DNA of 64,000 nt from Augochlora pura (Eukaryota > Arthropoda > Insecta > Hymenoptera > Halictidae). Shown piece after piece: positions 50,427 through 62,501 of the stretch. How positions within the stretch are numbered: the stretch's first letter is position 1; the number at the start of each line of letters is the position of its first letter. The stretch lies in contig NC_135780.1 in assembly GCF_028453695.1 (NCBI RefSeq), positions 11,715,172-11,779,171 of the forward strand. Reading direction: 5' to 3'. The position numbers were made by a program, and so were the translations under genes. The notes beneath the pieces were generated by a model, which was given only the letters and a program-made list of their open reading frames with translations, had not been told where the DNA came from and made no database searches.

Positions 50427-52972
50427 TTAATCGATTAATGAAGAACGTCTTAAAAATGCGCTTTCACTTATTCCACAGCCGCGTAGTTTCTCGACGATTT
50501 TCAGCTCCGCGAAATGGCGGTTCGCTGATTTATTAATTTCCGATAATCCGGATCGTAAAAAGGTACATTTACGGTGTATTTATTCACTGTTAAATATTTC
50601 CCTTGCCCGCGACAAATAACGCAATATCGCTCGATAAAAGTGTAAATACCTCATCGTTGATTCGACGAACTAATATCCGGGCGATCGAGACGAGTGTAAT
50701 TAAAATACAGATTCTCCGGCATATATGTATAATGCGTGCAGATCGCAAACAATGGCAGTATAGTGCATCGAATAACGCGCTAATCATCGATCCTTTGCAA
50801 ACCGGTTCCCTCTTCGTAATTAGCTTTTCCATTTTTGCATGAGAAAGGGCTGTCGCACGCTTCCATTCATATTCAAAGTTTATTAATAAATAAAGTGTTC
50901 GGCGTGGTATATGTGAATGTACTAAATCACACGTAGACGCACGAAACGAAGATACTAGGTCAGGGGAAACGTCTGTGTTCTGGAAGATACACAATTTCCA
51001 CTGAAAAGAGTTAAATGTTCAGTGATTTGTTCGCAGAACAGTGGTGCATTTTTAAATGAATTTTAAATAAAATAAATTTTCTGACGCGTAGCATTTTCGT
51101 GCTGCATAACGAAGTGCATTTTATTGCACTGTATTATTAATTGCGTTTTATTATTATAGACATTTTCAACAACTTAAACTTGAGCTTCGGTGGTATCTGT
51201 AAAAATAATTTTAGAACGTGGTATAAGAATTTCAATGGCGTCTCAGAGTCTCAAAGGGTTAATACGTTTGATTCTGATTTCTCTTCTATTTTTATGGGAT
51301 ATTATATCCATATTTTGCATATATGATACGTCAATTTGAGAATAAAATAGAAAGCACAAGTATTGTCCTATAATTTTAATATTTCAGATTGACTGCGCTG
51401 TTAATCGTCGCTAACATTATTATTGTCTATCTCAGTGCCGATGCATTAACGTGAAAGTTACATTGGCCCGCAGAGAGGGTTGAGACTCTTGCCGCGCGAA
51501 ACGACTTCCGGTCGTTTCGCCGTCACGGTCGCCGAAAACGGCGAATAGTTCTCGCAATTAACATTAACGCGATTTACATATTAAACATCCAATCGAATCG
51601 CGGCGCTAAGAATCGTACCACCGATCGCGGTCGCCAATTAAATAAATAGTTAATGGAGTCAAATATTGCCAGTCACTATCGCGCCTACCGTGCTCGAATT
51701 TACGATAATGGAAAGCAAACGAGCGGACGTTTCGATCGAAAACCGGTATACACTGAAAATTGACAGAAGCGCGACGGCGCAAGTGTCCCACCGAAATGCA
51801 ACAATCGGCGCATACAGAACGTTTGAACTCGCGCGAAACACTTCCATACGGAAATTTTTTCGTCGTTCGCGAGCGCGATTGAATTTCTACGACGAAAAAC
51901 ATTCGGAATCGTCGACGATATTTCATCGGCCCGCAAAATTATGACAGCGTTTAACGGTGGAAATTTCGCGCACGATTTCGAGTAAATCTCGAAATTCGGC
52001 CGCGCCGAATTTTGTCAAGGCTTTTGACATAACCTCGGCTGATTTTGCGATCGCGCGAATCCGAAACGCGGAAACTATCAAAGCCTCCCGGTATCGAATG
52101 CCTCTCGCCATCGAAACCCGCCGCGCGTTAAACGTATCGGGAATATGTAAATAAAATATTGAAAATCGCAAAACAGCGCGGCGATTTTTCTCTTGCCTTC
52201 TCGAGGATTACTAACGCAGAGCGCAATTAGCGTAGCGCCCCGCAAAATTCCAGCGAATATCGGATTCCACCGAATGAACAAGATCGCTGGTGAAAATGAT
52301 AGAACCGTTCCGTGTTTTGTACACAATATTACGACATTTTCATCCCCTGCGAATACTCCGAAAATGAGAATTATAAATCGAGTGATTCGAATTAAAAGCT
52401 CGATAAAAATACGTATCCTCTTTCGACGATTTTGGAAGATAGTCGAAAAAAAAAATAAATGCAACTCGAGGCCGTCGATTCTAAGTTATTTTTCGGAGAA
52501 CATTTCGAAGAACGGTTCCGCTTTTTTTTTACCGGGTCAAATTGTTTAAAACTGTATCCGTCCGTGTTCGGCTACATTTCAAGCTAGCTTATGTTTTTAT
52601 TTGTTTATCCGTCGAACGTATGCGCCAAGTTACCATTATTTGTAGAACTGCGAAAAACAATGAAACAAAAATACGGAGCTTTGGTATAAACCGTTACGAA
52701 CTTCCGGTGAAAATAAAAAGTCAAATGTGAAGGAGCTGCGATTCTCCTTGAATAACGCTGCATTTAACTGGAAAATTTAATTTTTGTTATGTTACAAAAT
52801 TCTGTCAAGTAATGCAGCTCGAATTCTATTATATCTATACTATAATATCTATAACACTGCAAGATTATTATAATCAGATATCTGTAATATACGTAATTAT
52901 CTTTACTGTTATTATTATTACTATATAATCCTCGCAGAATATTATTTTCCACGATTAATACCGTTCTTTTAA

Positions 52973-53143
52973 CCCTTTGCACTCGGAGCCATTTTAACTG
53001 TAAATTGGATATAATTTCCCTGGTTCGTGGTATTTCAATTCTATTTAACAAAATAAATTTTTATGCATACATCTTCTAAATATATCGACTAATAATAATG
53101 GTATAATAATAATAATAATTGTAATAATAATAATGGTTAAGGG
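52973..53143. mobile_element. TTAA-flanked miniature element, family C, short
   Basis: TTAA at 52969-52972 and 53144-53147. The left end is CCCTTTGCACTCGGAGCC; the right end keeps little more than GGG. The interior contains a TAA/ATA microsatellite. A single-ended relative, CCCTTTACACTCGAAGCC, is at 31176. Confidence 0.55.
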
Positions 53144-53520
53144 TTAAAATTCACGATTATCATTTAGTTTTCGTTAGAATGACAATTTAACTATAAAATA
53201 GTAACAAAATTTTACGCATGACGGATAGAATCGTCGCGACAGAAAATTCCGCCACATCTCGCACGACGGATATAGTCGTCGAACGCACTTAACTGGTTAA
53301 TTCGCGGCGATTCGAACGGAGCTGGGGAAAAGCGTCCGTCGTCGGCGGACTCGAAAATCGAAACAAGCTAAACCCGTTCGCGGAAGATAGTCGTTCAGCG
53401 ATTGAATTGCTCGGACGACTGGCACGACAAAGAGAATCCGCCGTGCCGTCGTTGTCTCGGCGTTGGTCGAAGAACCGAACGGGACAACTCGCCCCCGCGG
53501 GCGTCGTTGTTTCCCGCGGC

Positions 53521-53563
53521 GAGAGAGAGAGAGAGAGGGAGAAAGAGAAAGAGACAGAGAGAA

Positions 53564-53612
<49 letters not shown>

Positions 53613-53653
53613 GAAAGAGAGAGAGAGAAAGAAAGAGAGAGAGAGTAGCCCAG

Positions 53654-53695
<42 letters not shown>

Positions 53696-53696
53696 T
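53521..53696. repeat. Facing GA and CT microsatellites (possible hairpin)
   Basis: GA-rich for 125 bp (53521-53645), a 6-bp spacer, then CT-rich for 45 bp (53652-53696). The halves can pair as an inverted repeat. The tract ends about 170 bp upstream of the AstC TATA box, so it may act as a GAGA-type promoter element or only be slippage DNA. It explains the long Arg/Glu and Leu/Ser open frames here. Confidence 0.9.
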
Positions 53697-53864
53697 TGGT
53701 GGGGTGAGTTTAGGGGGTCGGTACTAGGGGTAGGAGAAACGCGTGCACGTCGAAAGAGTGGCTCGGAAAGCCGTGTGGGACGACGGGGGGGTGAGTTTTC
53801 CACCACCGTGCGACCGGTGGCAGCGTTACCACCGCCAACAGCGCCGACCCAGTCCGTGTCTCGG

Positions 53865-53896
53865 ATATAAAGTGGTCGCGTGGTTGCGAGCTCAGT
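53865..53896 (+). promoter_or_regulatory. Putative core promoter of AstC (TATA plus TCAGT initiator)
   Basis: ATATAAAG at 53865-53872 and the arthropod initiator TCAGT at 53892-53896. The spacing is 28 bp from the T of TATAAA to the A of the initiator, which is canonical. A start at 53894 gives an untranslated first exon that may end at 54000 (GAG before GTATTT). It would splice to the acceptor at 59905, just before the AstC start codon. The assignment to AstC is inferred from strand and position. Confidence 0.6.
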
Positions 53897-56448
53897 CACT
53901 CTGTCCCGTGGAGGCACCGATCCTTGCAGCCCGCGAGCGAAAAACAACCCCTGGATCCCTGGATCGCACCCCCGCCGCTCCTTCGTCAACCTTACACGAG
54001 GTATTTTTTATCGAAAGTCCCTTTTATCGCGCCGAAAAGCGCGCCACGCCGCGCTCTCGCTTTCTCTACGATCGAAAACCCCCTTCTAGATCTTCCACGA
54101 TCTATACGGTTTTTGAGAATTGATCGTCTTCGATCCTCCGAATGGGACTCCCGCTCTTGGCGCAATAGTTTAATTGTTAATTCAATTGTTCTTACAAAGT
54201 GGTGACTTCGGGTTGCAGGGACGAATATTTTATTTATAGAAAGCAGTAATTATTTAAGAAATTTTTTATTTAGATTGTTGAAGGGTTGAATTGCGAGGTT
54301 TTGTTCGCGTTAGTTATTTTAATGCAACGGTGATAGGATATATAAATAATATATAAAATAAATATAGTAAAATATCCAGGAATTTATTACTTTGAAGGTG
54401 GAATATAATTTGTCTATTTGTTAAATATTAATTGAACGATAACAGAAAGTAGGTTGCAGAATAGTAGGAAATTTTGAACGTTTTCTGACGTATTAATCAG
54501 GGGGTTAAACGGACAAATTTTCCTTCCATTAATTATTTAAATAAAATCGTAACAAAGCACTAGAAATATCTCCAAAAATTCCTAATAAATCTTTGCTCTC
54601 TTCGAAAAATTCAATAAAGTGCTAAAATTCAATAAAATCTGCTAAACAAGAAGCAGGTCACAAAATAATAGCAAAAATCGAACGATTCGTCAAGGGGGTT
54701 GAATGGAAAACTGTCCCGTTCATTAATAATTCAAATGAAGCCGGCGAACAGGAATTAGATCGCGAAGGAATTGAAAACGTCGAACGGTCTCTAACGAATT
54801 CAAGGAATCGGCCAGAAAATTTCAAAGAATTCCCAGTTGAAATTCGAGGGATGAATAGAGAATTTTTGCCTTTCATTAACAATTTAAATGAAGCGGTGAC
54901 ACGGCCGTCGGAAAGAAAATTCTGAGTTGCGGCGTCGCGCATGTAACAGTCCGCGAATAGCAACAATATCTTGTTTCTAGCCCTATTGAAATTGAAATAA
55001 CGCGGACGAACAACGAATGTAAATTCTGAATTTTAGAAGTCTTCTCAACTGGTTTGTAATTAGCAAACAAGAGGGGAAAATGATCTCGGCTTTTAATAAT
55101 TGAGAGCGTTGTTAATAATTAAAGCGTTGGAAGAAATTTTATTGCGGAGCGAAAGAGAATTTTGATTTTTAGAAATTCAAATTTCTGCGACGGTTGCGGC
55201 GAGCGGAGGGTCTTGTTTCCCCTGTTTAAGATTGAAACGGGGTGGTAACAGGTAGTAGATCGCGGAGGGAAGGGGAATTTCCGGTTTTTAGAAGCTGTGA
55301 CAATTGCAGCGAGCAAAGACTTCGACGGAAAATTAGTTCTCCCTTTGACGACGCTTTCAGCTCTTTTACATACCTGTTGTTCATTCATTGTAGGAGTTGT
55401 TAACAACAAGAACAGTTGAAAAGCCGATAAATATTGAAAAAGACATTTTATACAGCTTTGACGGAAACAATGTTAAATTAAAAATCGTGAAAGCAGTCCT
55501 TCCGTTTGCTGAAACTAGTCTCGATAACCCTTTTCACTTTCGCGAGGACTCTGAGACAGTATTAAAAATTATTATAATTTACATCTTAAAATCAATTTGA
55601 CATTGTCAAAATCTACATTTTTCCTGCTAAAATCCAGGCTTAAAAATCTGAATACTTAATTCTATATGCATAAAACGGTGTAAATAATATAAATAAAAAT
55701 ACTTTTTTTGACTTTATAAATAAAATACCTCCGAGCGCAAAGAATTAAAAATAAAACAGCGTAAATAATCCGCAGAGCGGAGAAAGATTTCGAACTTTTA
55801 ATCATCCGTGTAACAAAAACGAATTTCAATTCCTCTCGGTGAATAAAAAGCTTGGCTTCTTTAACGTTAAATATCCACTTTAGCAAATTCTCCCTGCCTT
55901 CCTCCACCGAATCCACCGCCGAAAAAAATGTACAGTCTGGTTCGCGACGCGAGGAACGTCTGAAGTCCGAGTTGTCTGTATCGTCGTTTCGGAATCTGGG
56001 TTACGGTGTTCCTTCTCGCAAACTTTTCGAATCCGCGCTCGCGTGCGAGCTTCTTTCCTTTTGTCGCACTTTCGAGCGGAGGATCCTCTTGGTTCCATTA
56101 GAATAGGGAAGACTTCGCATTGTCCCAAACGGAGCACTGTTGTTTCGTCGAAACGCGGCACAAAGGCCATGGCTTGCTTCGCCGGTGGTACGCGCGCATT
56201 TAAATCTAATTCGGTATACGATACGAATGCACGACATTCCCGCGCGTTTCAATTACCCCGGCCTTTTGCGGCGGTCACTTAAAAACATACCGATGCTGTT
56301 CTCCGTTGTCGCGGTGTGTTTTCATTTTTTGCAAAGTTTGAGATGTAATGAATTCATTGATTTAATCAAAGATAAGGATCAAGTATCGATTTAATTAAAT
56401 AGATTTATTTATTCGAACAGAATGACTTACTCGAAGCTAACGATTTAA

Positions 56449-56895
56449 CCCTTTGCACTATGACTCGTTTCATGCTGCGTTGACTAGTATTTATTTTCTT
56501 AATACTGTCCTTAATAGGATCGGATAATTTTTGGTTTTTTTATCGTCTTTATTCACGGCCTTTTTATCTAGACTTTAACACTAGATTTACGGAATCCGTC
56601 AAAATGACGGATCACTGATTTGTTAACGTACTATTATTCATATTTCAAAGATAAATTTATTGCTTATTTATCGATTATATTTACTATAATTATTTATATT
56701 TATTTATTTATCGATTACATTAACAATTAGAATAAATCGTTACTTTCATAAACAAATATAAAACGGCTGCTTTTATTACTCCGTAAACCTAGTGTTAATA
56801 ATAGAAGAATTCGATTTAGAAGATATTTATATTTAATTTTATTATTAATATTTAACAATTGTCACGAGTCTGACTCGTTGTTACAGTGCTAAATC
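56449..56895. mobile_element. Decayed family C element carrying a nested insertion
   Basis: TTAA at 56445-56448 precedes CCCTTTGCACTATGACTCG. The likely right end is near 56895 (GAGTCTGACTCG, then GTGCTAAAT), an imperfect inverse that has lost its TTAA. A younger element (56579-56794) sits inside. Confidence 0.5.
56579..56794. mobile_element. TTAA-flanked miniature element nested in a family C element
   Basis: 216 bp between TTAA at 56575-56578 and 56795-56798. The ends CACTAGATTTACGGA and, in reverse complement, CACTAGGTTTACGGA differ by one base. The CACTA start resembles family B (CACTAAACGTACC). Confidence 0.8.
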
Positions 56896-57619
56896 ATCGC
56901 GATAGATCAAGTATAATAATCTAATCGAACGCAGTGATCTAATCTCTCGTCTCAAAGTTACCGTTCACTATCCTTTTGCCATAATTCCATCCAATCATGA
57001 AAAATACGAACAGCAACGCGATTCGCAGGCGAACCGTTTCATTCCAGCAAATCAATTTTCGATCGATCCTCATTAAAGTCGCCAGGCTTAGGAGAAATCC
57101 CGCCTACGCGCAAGCGAAAACGCCGATCCATTGATAACCACCGATAAGGGATAAGAACGGCGATGCGAATTTATCGGCAAAGACTCTCGCGTCCTCTATA
57201 GTGTAGTCCATAGAATGCCGGAGGGAAGTTCGCCGCGGCAATCTCGCTGCCGCGCGCACACTTTCGGTGTTAGTTTTTTCCCCGGATAATCCTCGGCAAA
57301 CGTGCCGGTCGCGTTCGAATATTGGCCGCCATTTTTTCCCTTTTTGTTTAAGTCCTCTGCGCGTGCTGGCGCATAGTTCGCGGCCGTAAAAGTTGCTAAA
57401 AAATAGAAACAGCCGCGACGAACTCGTCCCGCGTTTTGTAACGTTGCGGAACTTTGCTCACGCTATAGAATGTTTAACGTTTCCTGTACCCGCGGTTGCC
57501 ATTGCGCCGGGGGAAAATTCTTTGGGAAATCGCGGCGAGATGGAACAGGATGTTACGTGGTTATTTAGAGTTTATGGTTGTATCGGTGTCGTGTGATTTT
57601 GTTATTGGTAGTAGCGATG

Positions 57620-57795
57620 TTGTTGTTAGTATTCTTGGTAATATTTTTATTATTATTCTTAGTAATATTGCCAGTATTATTCTTAGTAATATTGTTCTTA
57701 ATATTCTTAGTAATATTGTTCTTAATATTCTTAGTAATATTGCCAGCATTATTCTTAGTAATATTGTTCTTAATATTCTTAGTAATATTATCATT
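57620..57795. repeat. AT-rich tandem repeat
   Basis: TTCTTAGTAATATTG units alternate with TTCTTAATA in higher-order repeats. It yields hydrophobic Ile/Leu open frames on both strands that are not genes. Confidence 0.85.
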
Positions 57796-58333
57796 ATTAT
57801 TCTTATTACATACAAAAATTCTTTCAATTTTTACTTACGCTGTTTTACCAAATATTTCAAATAAATTCTTCCTAATATTATTATTATTGTTATTATTATT
57901 CTTAGTGATATTATTATTACATTGTATTTTAATTATTGTTCTTATTATCATATAGTAATAGTTATTATTGTTATAGTTATTTCGGGTCAAGTGACACAGG
58001 TACGCGTCGGGCACGCTCGTAGATTATTTAAACAGACCGTGCTCGTGTTCCAGGCAATTAGTCGCGGACCGCAGACTGAAATTGGCTGGCTAGGAGGCAT
58101 TAGCTCGTCACATTTGAAAAATTGCTTCCTTCGATCCTCCGCCGGGACGCGTGCACTTCGTCCGAGCTAACCTAGCGTCGGCAAACAGCATTCGTCGACG
58201 TACTAATTCGATAATTAATTTACTAATTACTCGAAGCCGTGGCTCGATTACTCGCCGATAAATCAGTCCGCCTTTTATGACATTTAGAGTAAGAAACCGG
58301 CGAGTTTAGAAAATTGTTCCGCGGAAATCATTT

Positions 58334-58701
58334 CTTGAAAACTGCTCTTCGAAAATTAATTCTTGAAAACTGCCCTTTGAAAATTAATTCTTGAAAATTG
58401 CTCTACGAAAATTAATTCTTGAAAACTGCCCTTTGAAAATTAATTCTTGAAAACTGCCCTTTGGAAATTAATTTCTGAAAACTGCTCTTGGAAAATTAAT
58501 TTCTGAAAACTGCCCTTTGGAAATTAATTCTTGAAAACTGCCCTTTGGAAATTAATTCTTGAAAACTGCCCTTTGGAAATTAATTTCTGAAAACTGCCCT
58601 TTGAAAATTAATTTCTGAAAACTGCCCTTTGAAAATTAATTCTTGAAAACTGCCCTTTGGAAATTAATTTCTAAAAACTGCTCTTGGAAAATTAATTTTT
58701 A
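58334..58701. repeat. 28-bp minisatellite, about 13 copies
   Basis: The unit is CTTGAAAACTGCCCTTTGAA followed by AATTAATT, period 28 bp. Variants (CTCTTC, TTTGGAA, TTTCTG) are shared between neighbouring units. More decayed units continue to about 58870. Confidence 0.9.
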
Positions 58702-59917
58702 AAATCACCTCTCGAAGGACACTTGTCGAATGTCATTCTTTAAACATTGTCCCTCGAAAATCGTTTATTTAAAATCATTCATTGACAATCGTCTATCGAT
58801 AATTGTTCATCGAAAATCCTTTTTTGAAAATCGCTTTTCGAAAAGCGTTCCTCGAAGATCGTTCTTCGATCGAGGGATTTAACTCGATCACCGGACGCCA
58901 TGACTTCTCTCACGGCTTACCATGGCTTCTTCGTCTTCAACAATCTCCCTGACAATCGTATAAACAATCATCGTTCGTAACAATAAAACTGGAGAACAGA
59001 AGAGTCGACATTCGCTTCGATTTCGCTGAAACAAATAACCCTTACGGAGTGTCTCCATTACGATTCCACGTGTTCCCGTTATTCCATGGTGTTAAGGATC
59101 TGCGCGACCGTCATAGGGTGTACTTCTTAATTACGGTGTCCGCCGGCCAATAATCGTTTAACGAGAACGAACGAGGTCCTAACGCGGCTCGTTATCGCCG
59201 CAATTCGTTGCGCCCTGTCTCGAGGAACAAGATTTTAAGAGCCTTTTATTAAACAACGCCGTCCAATAAATTCGAGCATTTCCCGCTAACCCTTCCAATT
59301 CAACCGTCGGCTGTCTCGATTCTTAAAAATCTCATTCCCAGAAATAGCCCGAAGTGTAATCAAACGATGTCAACGTGTCCAATGTCGACGTCCTGCCATT
59401 GAATCGCGACGAAACTGATCGGAGATCGATTACGTGTATGGAACGTGAGAGTCTAATCAATAGAGAGAAAGAAAGAGAGAGAGAGAGAGAGAGACATTGC
59501 GAGAAACTCGGCAACGTTGACAGTTTGTTTTATTCGTTTGCCAGTGGAAAACCAGGATCGACAGCGTTCGCAGATTCGATTTCAGTCGGCGACCAGGTGT
59601 CGTTGACAGAATGAAAACTGATAAGCAACGCCAATTACGGGCGATATTATTTATAAAATACAGTTCACACGTGCTGATCAGGCAACGCTGTTTTACGTCA
59701 CAGTGACAGTCCATACAAGCGAAACTAAAGAATTATTTCAAAGAGCATCCTCGAGCTCTCGACAGCGATGGCCGCTCGCCAGGATTTCCTCCGATTTATC
59801 AAATTCTCTCGTTATTTGTTCTTTCCCTCTATAAGAGATCGGAGGAGGTCGCGATTGGAAAGGATTGCGCAACGTGTACAGCGTCTCGGGAACTGATTGT
59901 TGCAGACTGAAGAGATC

Positions 59918-60028
59918 ATGTCGTCGCTGCGAGTCGCCGTGTTCCTGGCCACGGTACTGATGGTCCTGGTCGACTGGTCCTCCGCCCTGCCGGCTCCCGA
60001 CAAAGAGAAGCTCATGAACGAGGTAGAC
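59918..60028 (+). CDS. AstC: Allatostatin C prepropeptide, first coding exon (partial gene)
   Basis: This exon encodes 37 residues: MSSLRVAVFLATVLMVLVDW, then SSALPAPDKEKLMNEVD, ending at a strong donor, GTAAGT, in phase 0. It has a typical signal peptide with probable cleavage after SSA. An acceptor (TTGTTGCAG) at 59905, 12 nt before the ATG, implies an untranslated upstream exon. The residues match the N-terminus that I recall for hymenopteran AstC precursors. The family's mature peptide ends in a disulfide-ringed CFNAVSCF-type core, which I could not find before 64000, so the remaining exon lies to the right. The neighbouring paralogue AstCC supports the call. Alternative: the signal exon of another small secreted peptide. 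Confidence 0.75.
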
Positions 60029-60472
60029 GTAAGTGACAAATCGCTTCGCTTGCCAGCTTTCAGTTAGAACACGACGACTTTCCGCGGGACTTTCGAAAAA
60101 GAACTCTCGATTCGCGCGATTTTATTTGAAATTTTTAATTAAACTCTATTCCACCGGTGATTATTTTATACGACTTAGCGTTGTTCTATTTGAACTTACA
60201 CGCGCCGCGGAATTGCCTTTTTACGAAATCCGTTCGAATGAAATTTTAGCTTCCTTGTGCGAGCTCTAATTGAATCAAGCAGAAATAATAGTGAAAAATA
60301 ACAGCGAAGAATTTCTAGGTCGTGGAAAGAGTAGCGAGACAATTTTCTCAGATAAATAGTCATTGATTTATTATTTTATATTAAATAGAAGTGGGCGGTA
60401 AATAGTAGTGAAGAGGTTTTAGAAATAATAAGAATGGACTGTCTTGTGCCTCGATGCTAAGTCAGAATTACC

Positions 60473-60503
<31 letters not shown>

Positions 60504-61258
60504 GAATTTCTGGTGTAATAAAATTACGTTATAATATAATAATAATATACGATCATGTAGAATAATTCTTACAATTTAAACTAATAAACAATACACAATC
60601 ATTATTATTTAAAGAAAAGCCAAACTGTAAAAAATAAAAATAAAAATTAAAGGACATCCATTCGACGCGTCTATGAAATCGCACACGTTCCTCTATAGCG
60701 TCGCGTAACAGTTCGCCCGTCGCGATCTTATAACAGTTTGTGCCGCGATTCCGGTCGAGTGGCAGTTCGAGTGAAAAACGCGACGGTTAATAACGGCGCG
60801 GCGGCGCGGGAGAAAAATTAGAAACGAGGGAGAATAATGCGGCGCTTGTTAGAGTCGCGTGTGCTCCCAGGAGTGTCGCGAGCGCGACAAATGGGCCTCG
60901 TTACACCGTCTTCACCCACCGTTGGCCCCGATTCTCTCTTCGCCGAAGAAAACGGCCACCCGGCTCGTCTTGAACTCGTTTCGATCTCGGATCTCGCGTC
61001 CGGACCGCCCAAGCGCGCCCGTTTCCGAAATTTCTCGGACCGCGTCTGACCATAGCCGTTCCCGTTCTACTTGCGCGATTAATCGTCGAGTCGCGCCACT
61101 TGACACTGCCTGGAGATGGTTGTCGAAACGTTGCACGATTTTTTGTGACAAAATGCGTTTGGATGAATACGGTAGAATGGTATTTGGTAACAATAGGTGT
61201 GTAATATTGTTACGTGAGCGCAATCGCGGCATGTTGAATAATAACGTCACGACTTTAA

Positions 61259-61466
61259 CCCTTAATTAGGCGCATTAAGAAAATCACCCAATTAGGCGCA
61301 TGGGGTCTTAAATAACCTCAAAAAAACATTGAGAAAGGAGTATCAAAAAGGAATAGAACTTAATGGATTTCTATAGTAATTAATAAAGTTCTTTAATATA
61401 CTTAACTTTAAGAAACAAATACTTACTGTGACCCTGTGGCCCTGACCCCATGCGCCTAATTAAGGG
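61259..61466. mobile_element. TTAA-flanked miniature element, family A, copy 2
   Basis: 208 bp between TTAA at 61255-61258 and 61467-61470. The ends are CCCTTAATTAGGCGCA and its reverse complement. Compared with 28911-29190 it lacks an interior segment and has a short partial duplication of the left end (AATTAGGCGCAT repeated about 30 bp apart). Confidence 0.9.
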
Positions 61467-61518
61467 TTAATAACTATTATTAAGCGAAAATTTATTAAGC
61501 GACCTTAAAGAAAATTTT

Positions 61519-61704
61519 CTTTTGAAAATTTACTTTTCTAATTCTTACATTTATTGTTATTTCTGTCGGTCATTTGACTTTCTGTAAATTCTTATATCAT
61601 CCGATTATTCAATTTCCCACTTTCCGTTTTTCTCGTAGCTTATTTTTTACCGACAAAAATTCTATGGTAAGATTAGGTATAGAAAAATACCGGTACGTTT
61701 AGTG
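61519..61704. mobile_element. Truncated family B element
   Basis: Nearly identical to the right 85% of 27877-28094. The left end and left TTAA are missing, and the right TTAA has decayed to ATAG. It lies 50 bp from the family A copy. Confidence 0.8.
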
Positions 61705-62501
61705 ATAGAGTCTATCGATGAACATTGGAGCTCAGCTGTGTCGCACTCGACATTGAATCGCTAAGGGTTAAAGAATCTTCGGCTCTGTTACCGGTCTCTG
61801 CCTATCCGAATCAGTGACGCACAGTGCCAGTAGTTCTCTTCGTGTTCGATAGTTGCACAAGCCTAGCCTGTGCGTGGGGTGCATCATTGCAAATTCGCGC
61901 CGACACTTTATTCGACACCGGCCGCGCGCTCGCTCGCGTTTCAGGCTCGATCAATTCTATTAAGCGACGACAGGTCGTGTTTTCAAACGGTTCGGAGACG
62001 CGTCGCATCAATTCGATCAGCCTCGACGGATATTTAGTCGCAATTATAAGTGCACAATTCGGCCAGTGGTGAACGAGATCGGTCTCCGGAGCGGCGCGTG
62101 ACGCCGCGGTGCAACGCTTTGATTGATCCGCCGCCGTGCGTGCGGACCGATACACGCACGGTCGCATAATTTTTCGGGCGGCCGGACGAATATGTTAAAA
62201 GGCTTTTTCGCCGGGGAAAAACGCGAACGGATCGACCAGCCCCCCGGAGGTAATTACACTTTTAATTCTCTCGCGCCTCGCGGCTCCTAATTAGCCCCGC
62301 GCGCGCGCGAGCGCGCACTTTCGACGAGAACAACCGTGCGTAAACATTCGTTATGAGCTCTCCGCGTTTACGCAACCCTGTTTACTCGCGGACATATATT
62401 CGTGTCGCGGTGCATCGCTAAATATTGTTGCGCCCTCGTTTTTTCGTTCCCCGTCGTCCTGCCACCGTTTCTTTCCTTCGTTTACGCGCCGCTGCTTTTA
62501 A

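Larger units (their letters stand above)
34500..53800. other. Intergenic region between AstCC and AstC
   Basis: About 19 kb between the two divergent peptide-gene promoters, with no supportable gene. It contains several TTAA-flanked miniature elements, tandem repeats at 38263-38450, 45270-45605 and 47680-48680, an 18-G run, and CpG-rich unique blocks (for example 35.1-36.0, 37.2-38.0, 47.0-47.7 and 49.0-49.8 kb). The long open frames on both strands in the CpG-rich blocks overlap each other, have Arg/Ser-rich composition and are by-products of high GC. Regulatory elements for AstC or AstCC could lie here. Confidence 0.6.
54001..59905 (+). other. Probable 5' intron of AstC, repeat-bearing
   Basis: About 5.9 kb from the putative untranslated exon to the first coding exon. 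It contains nested TTAA-flanked elements (56449-56895), a TTCTTAGTAATATTG array (57620-57795), the 28-bp minisatellite (58334-58701) and a GA microsatellite (59460-59493). No coding exon could be supported. Confidence 0.45.

Noticed and set aside
53297..53989. 230-residue open frame on minus and Arg/Glu-repeat frames on plus
   Set aside because: Entirely explained by the GA/CT microsatellites at 53521-53696.
57496..57955. Hydrophobic Ile/Leu-rich frames of 122-125 residues, membrane-protein-like
   Set aside because: They read through the TTCTTAGTAATATTG tandem repeat.
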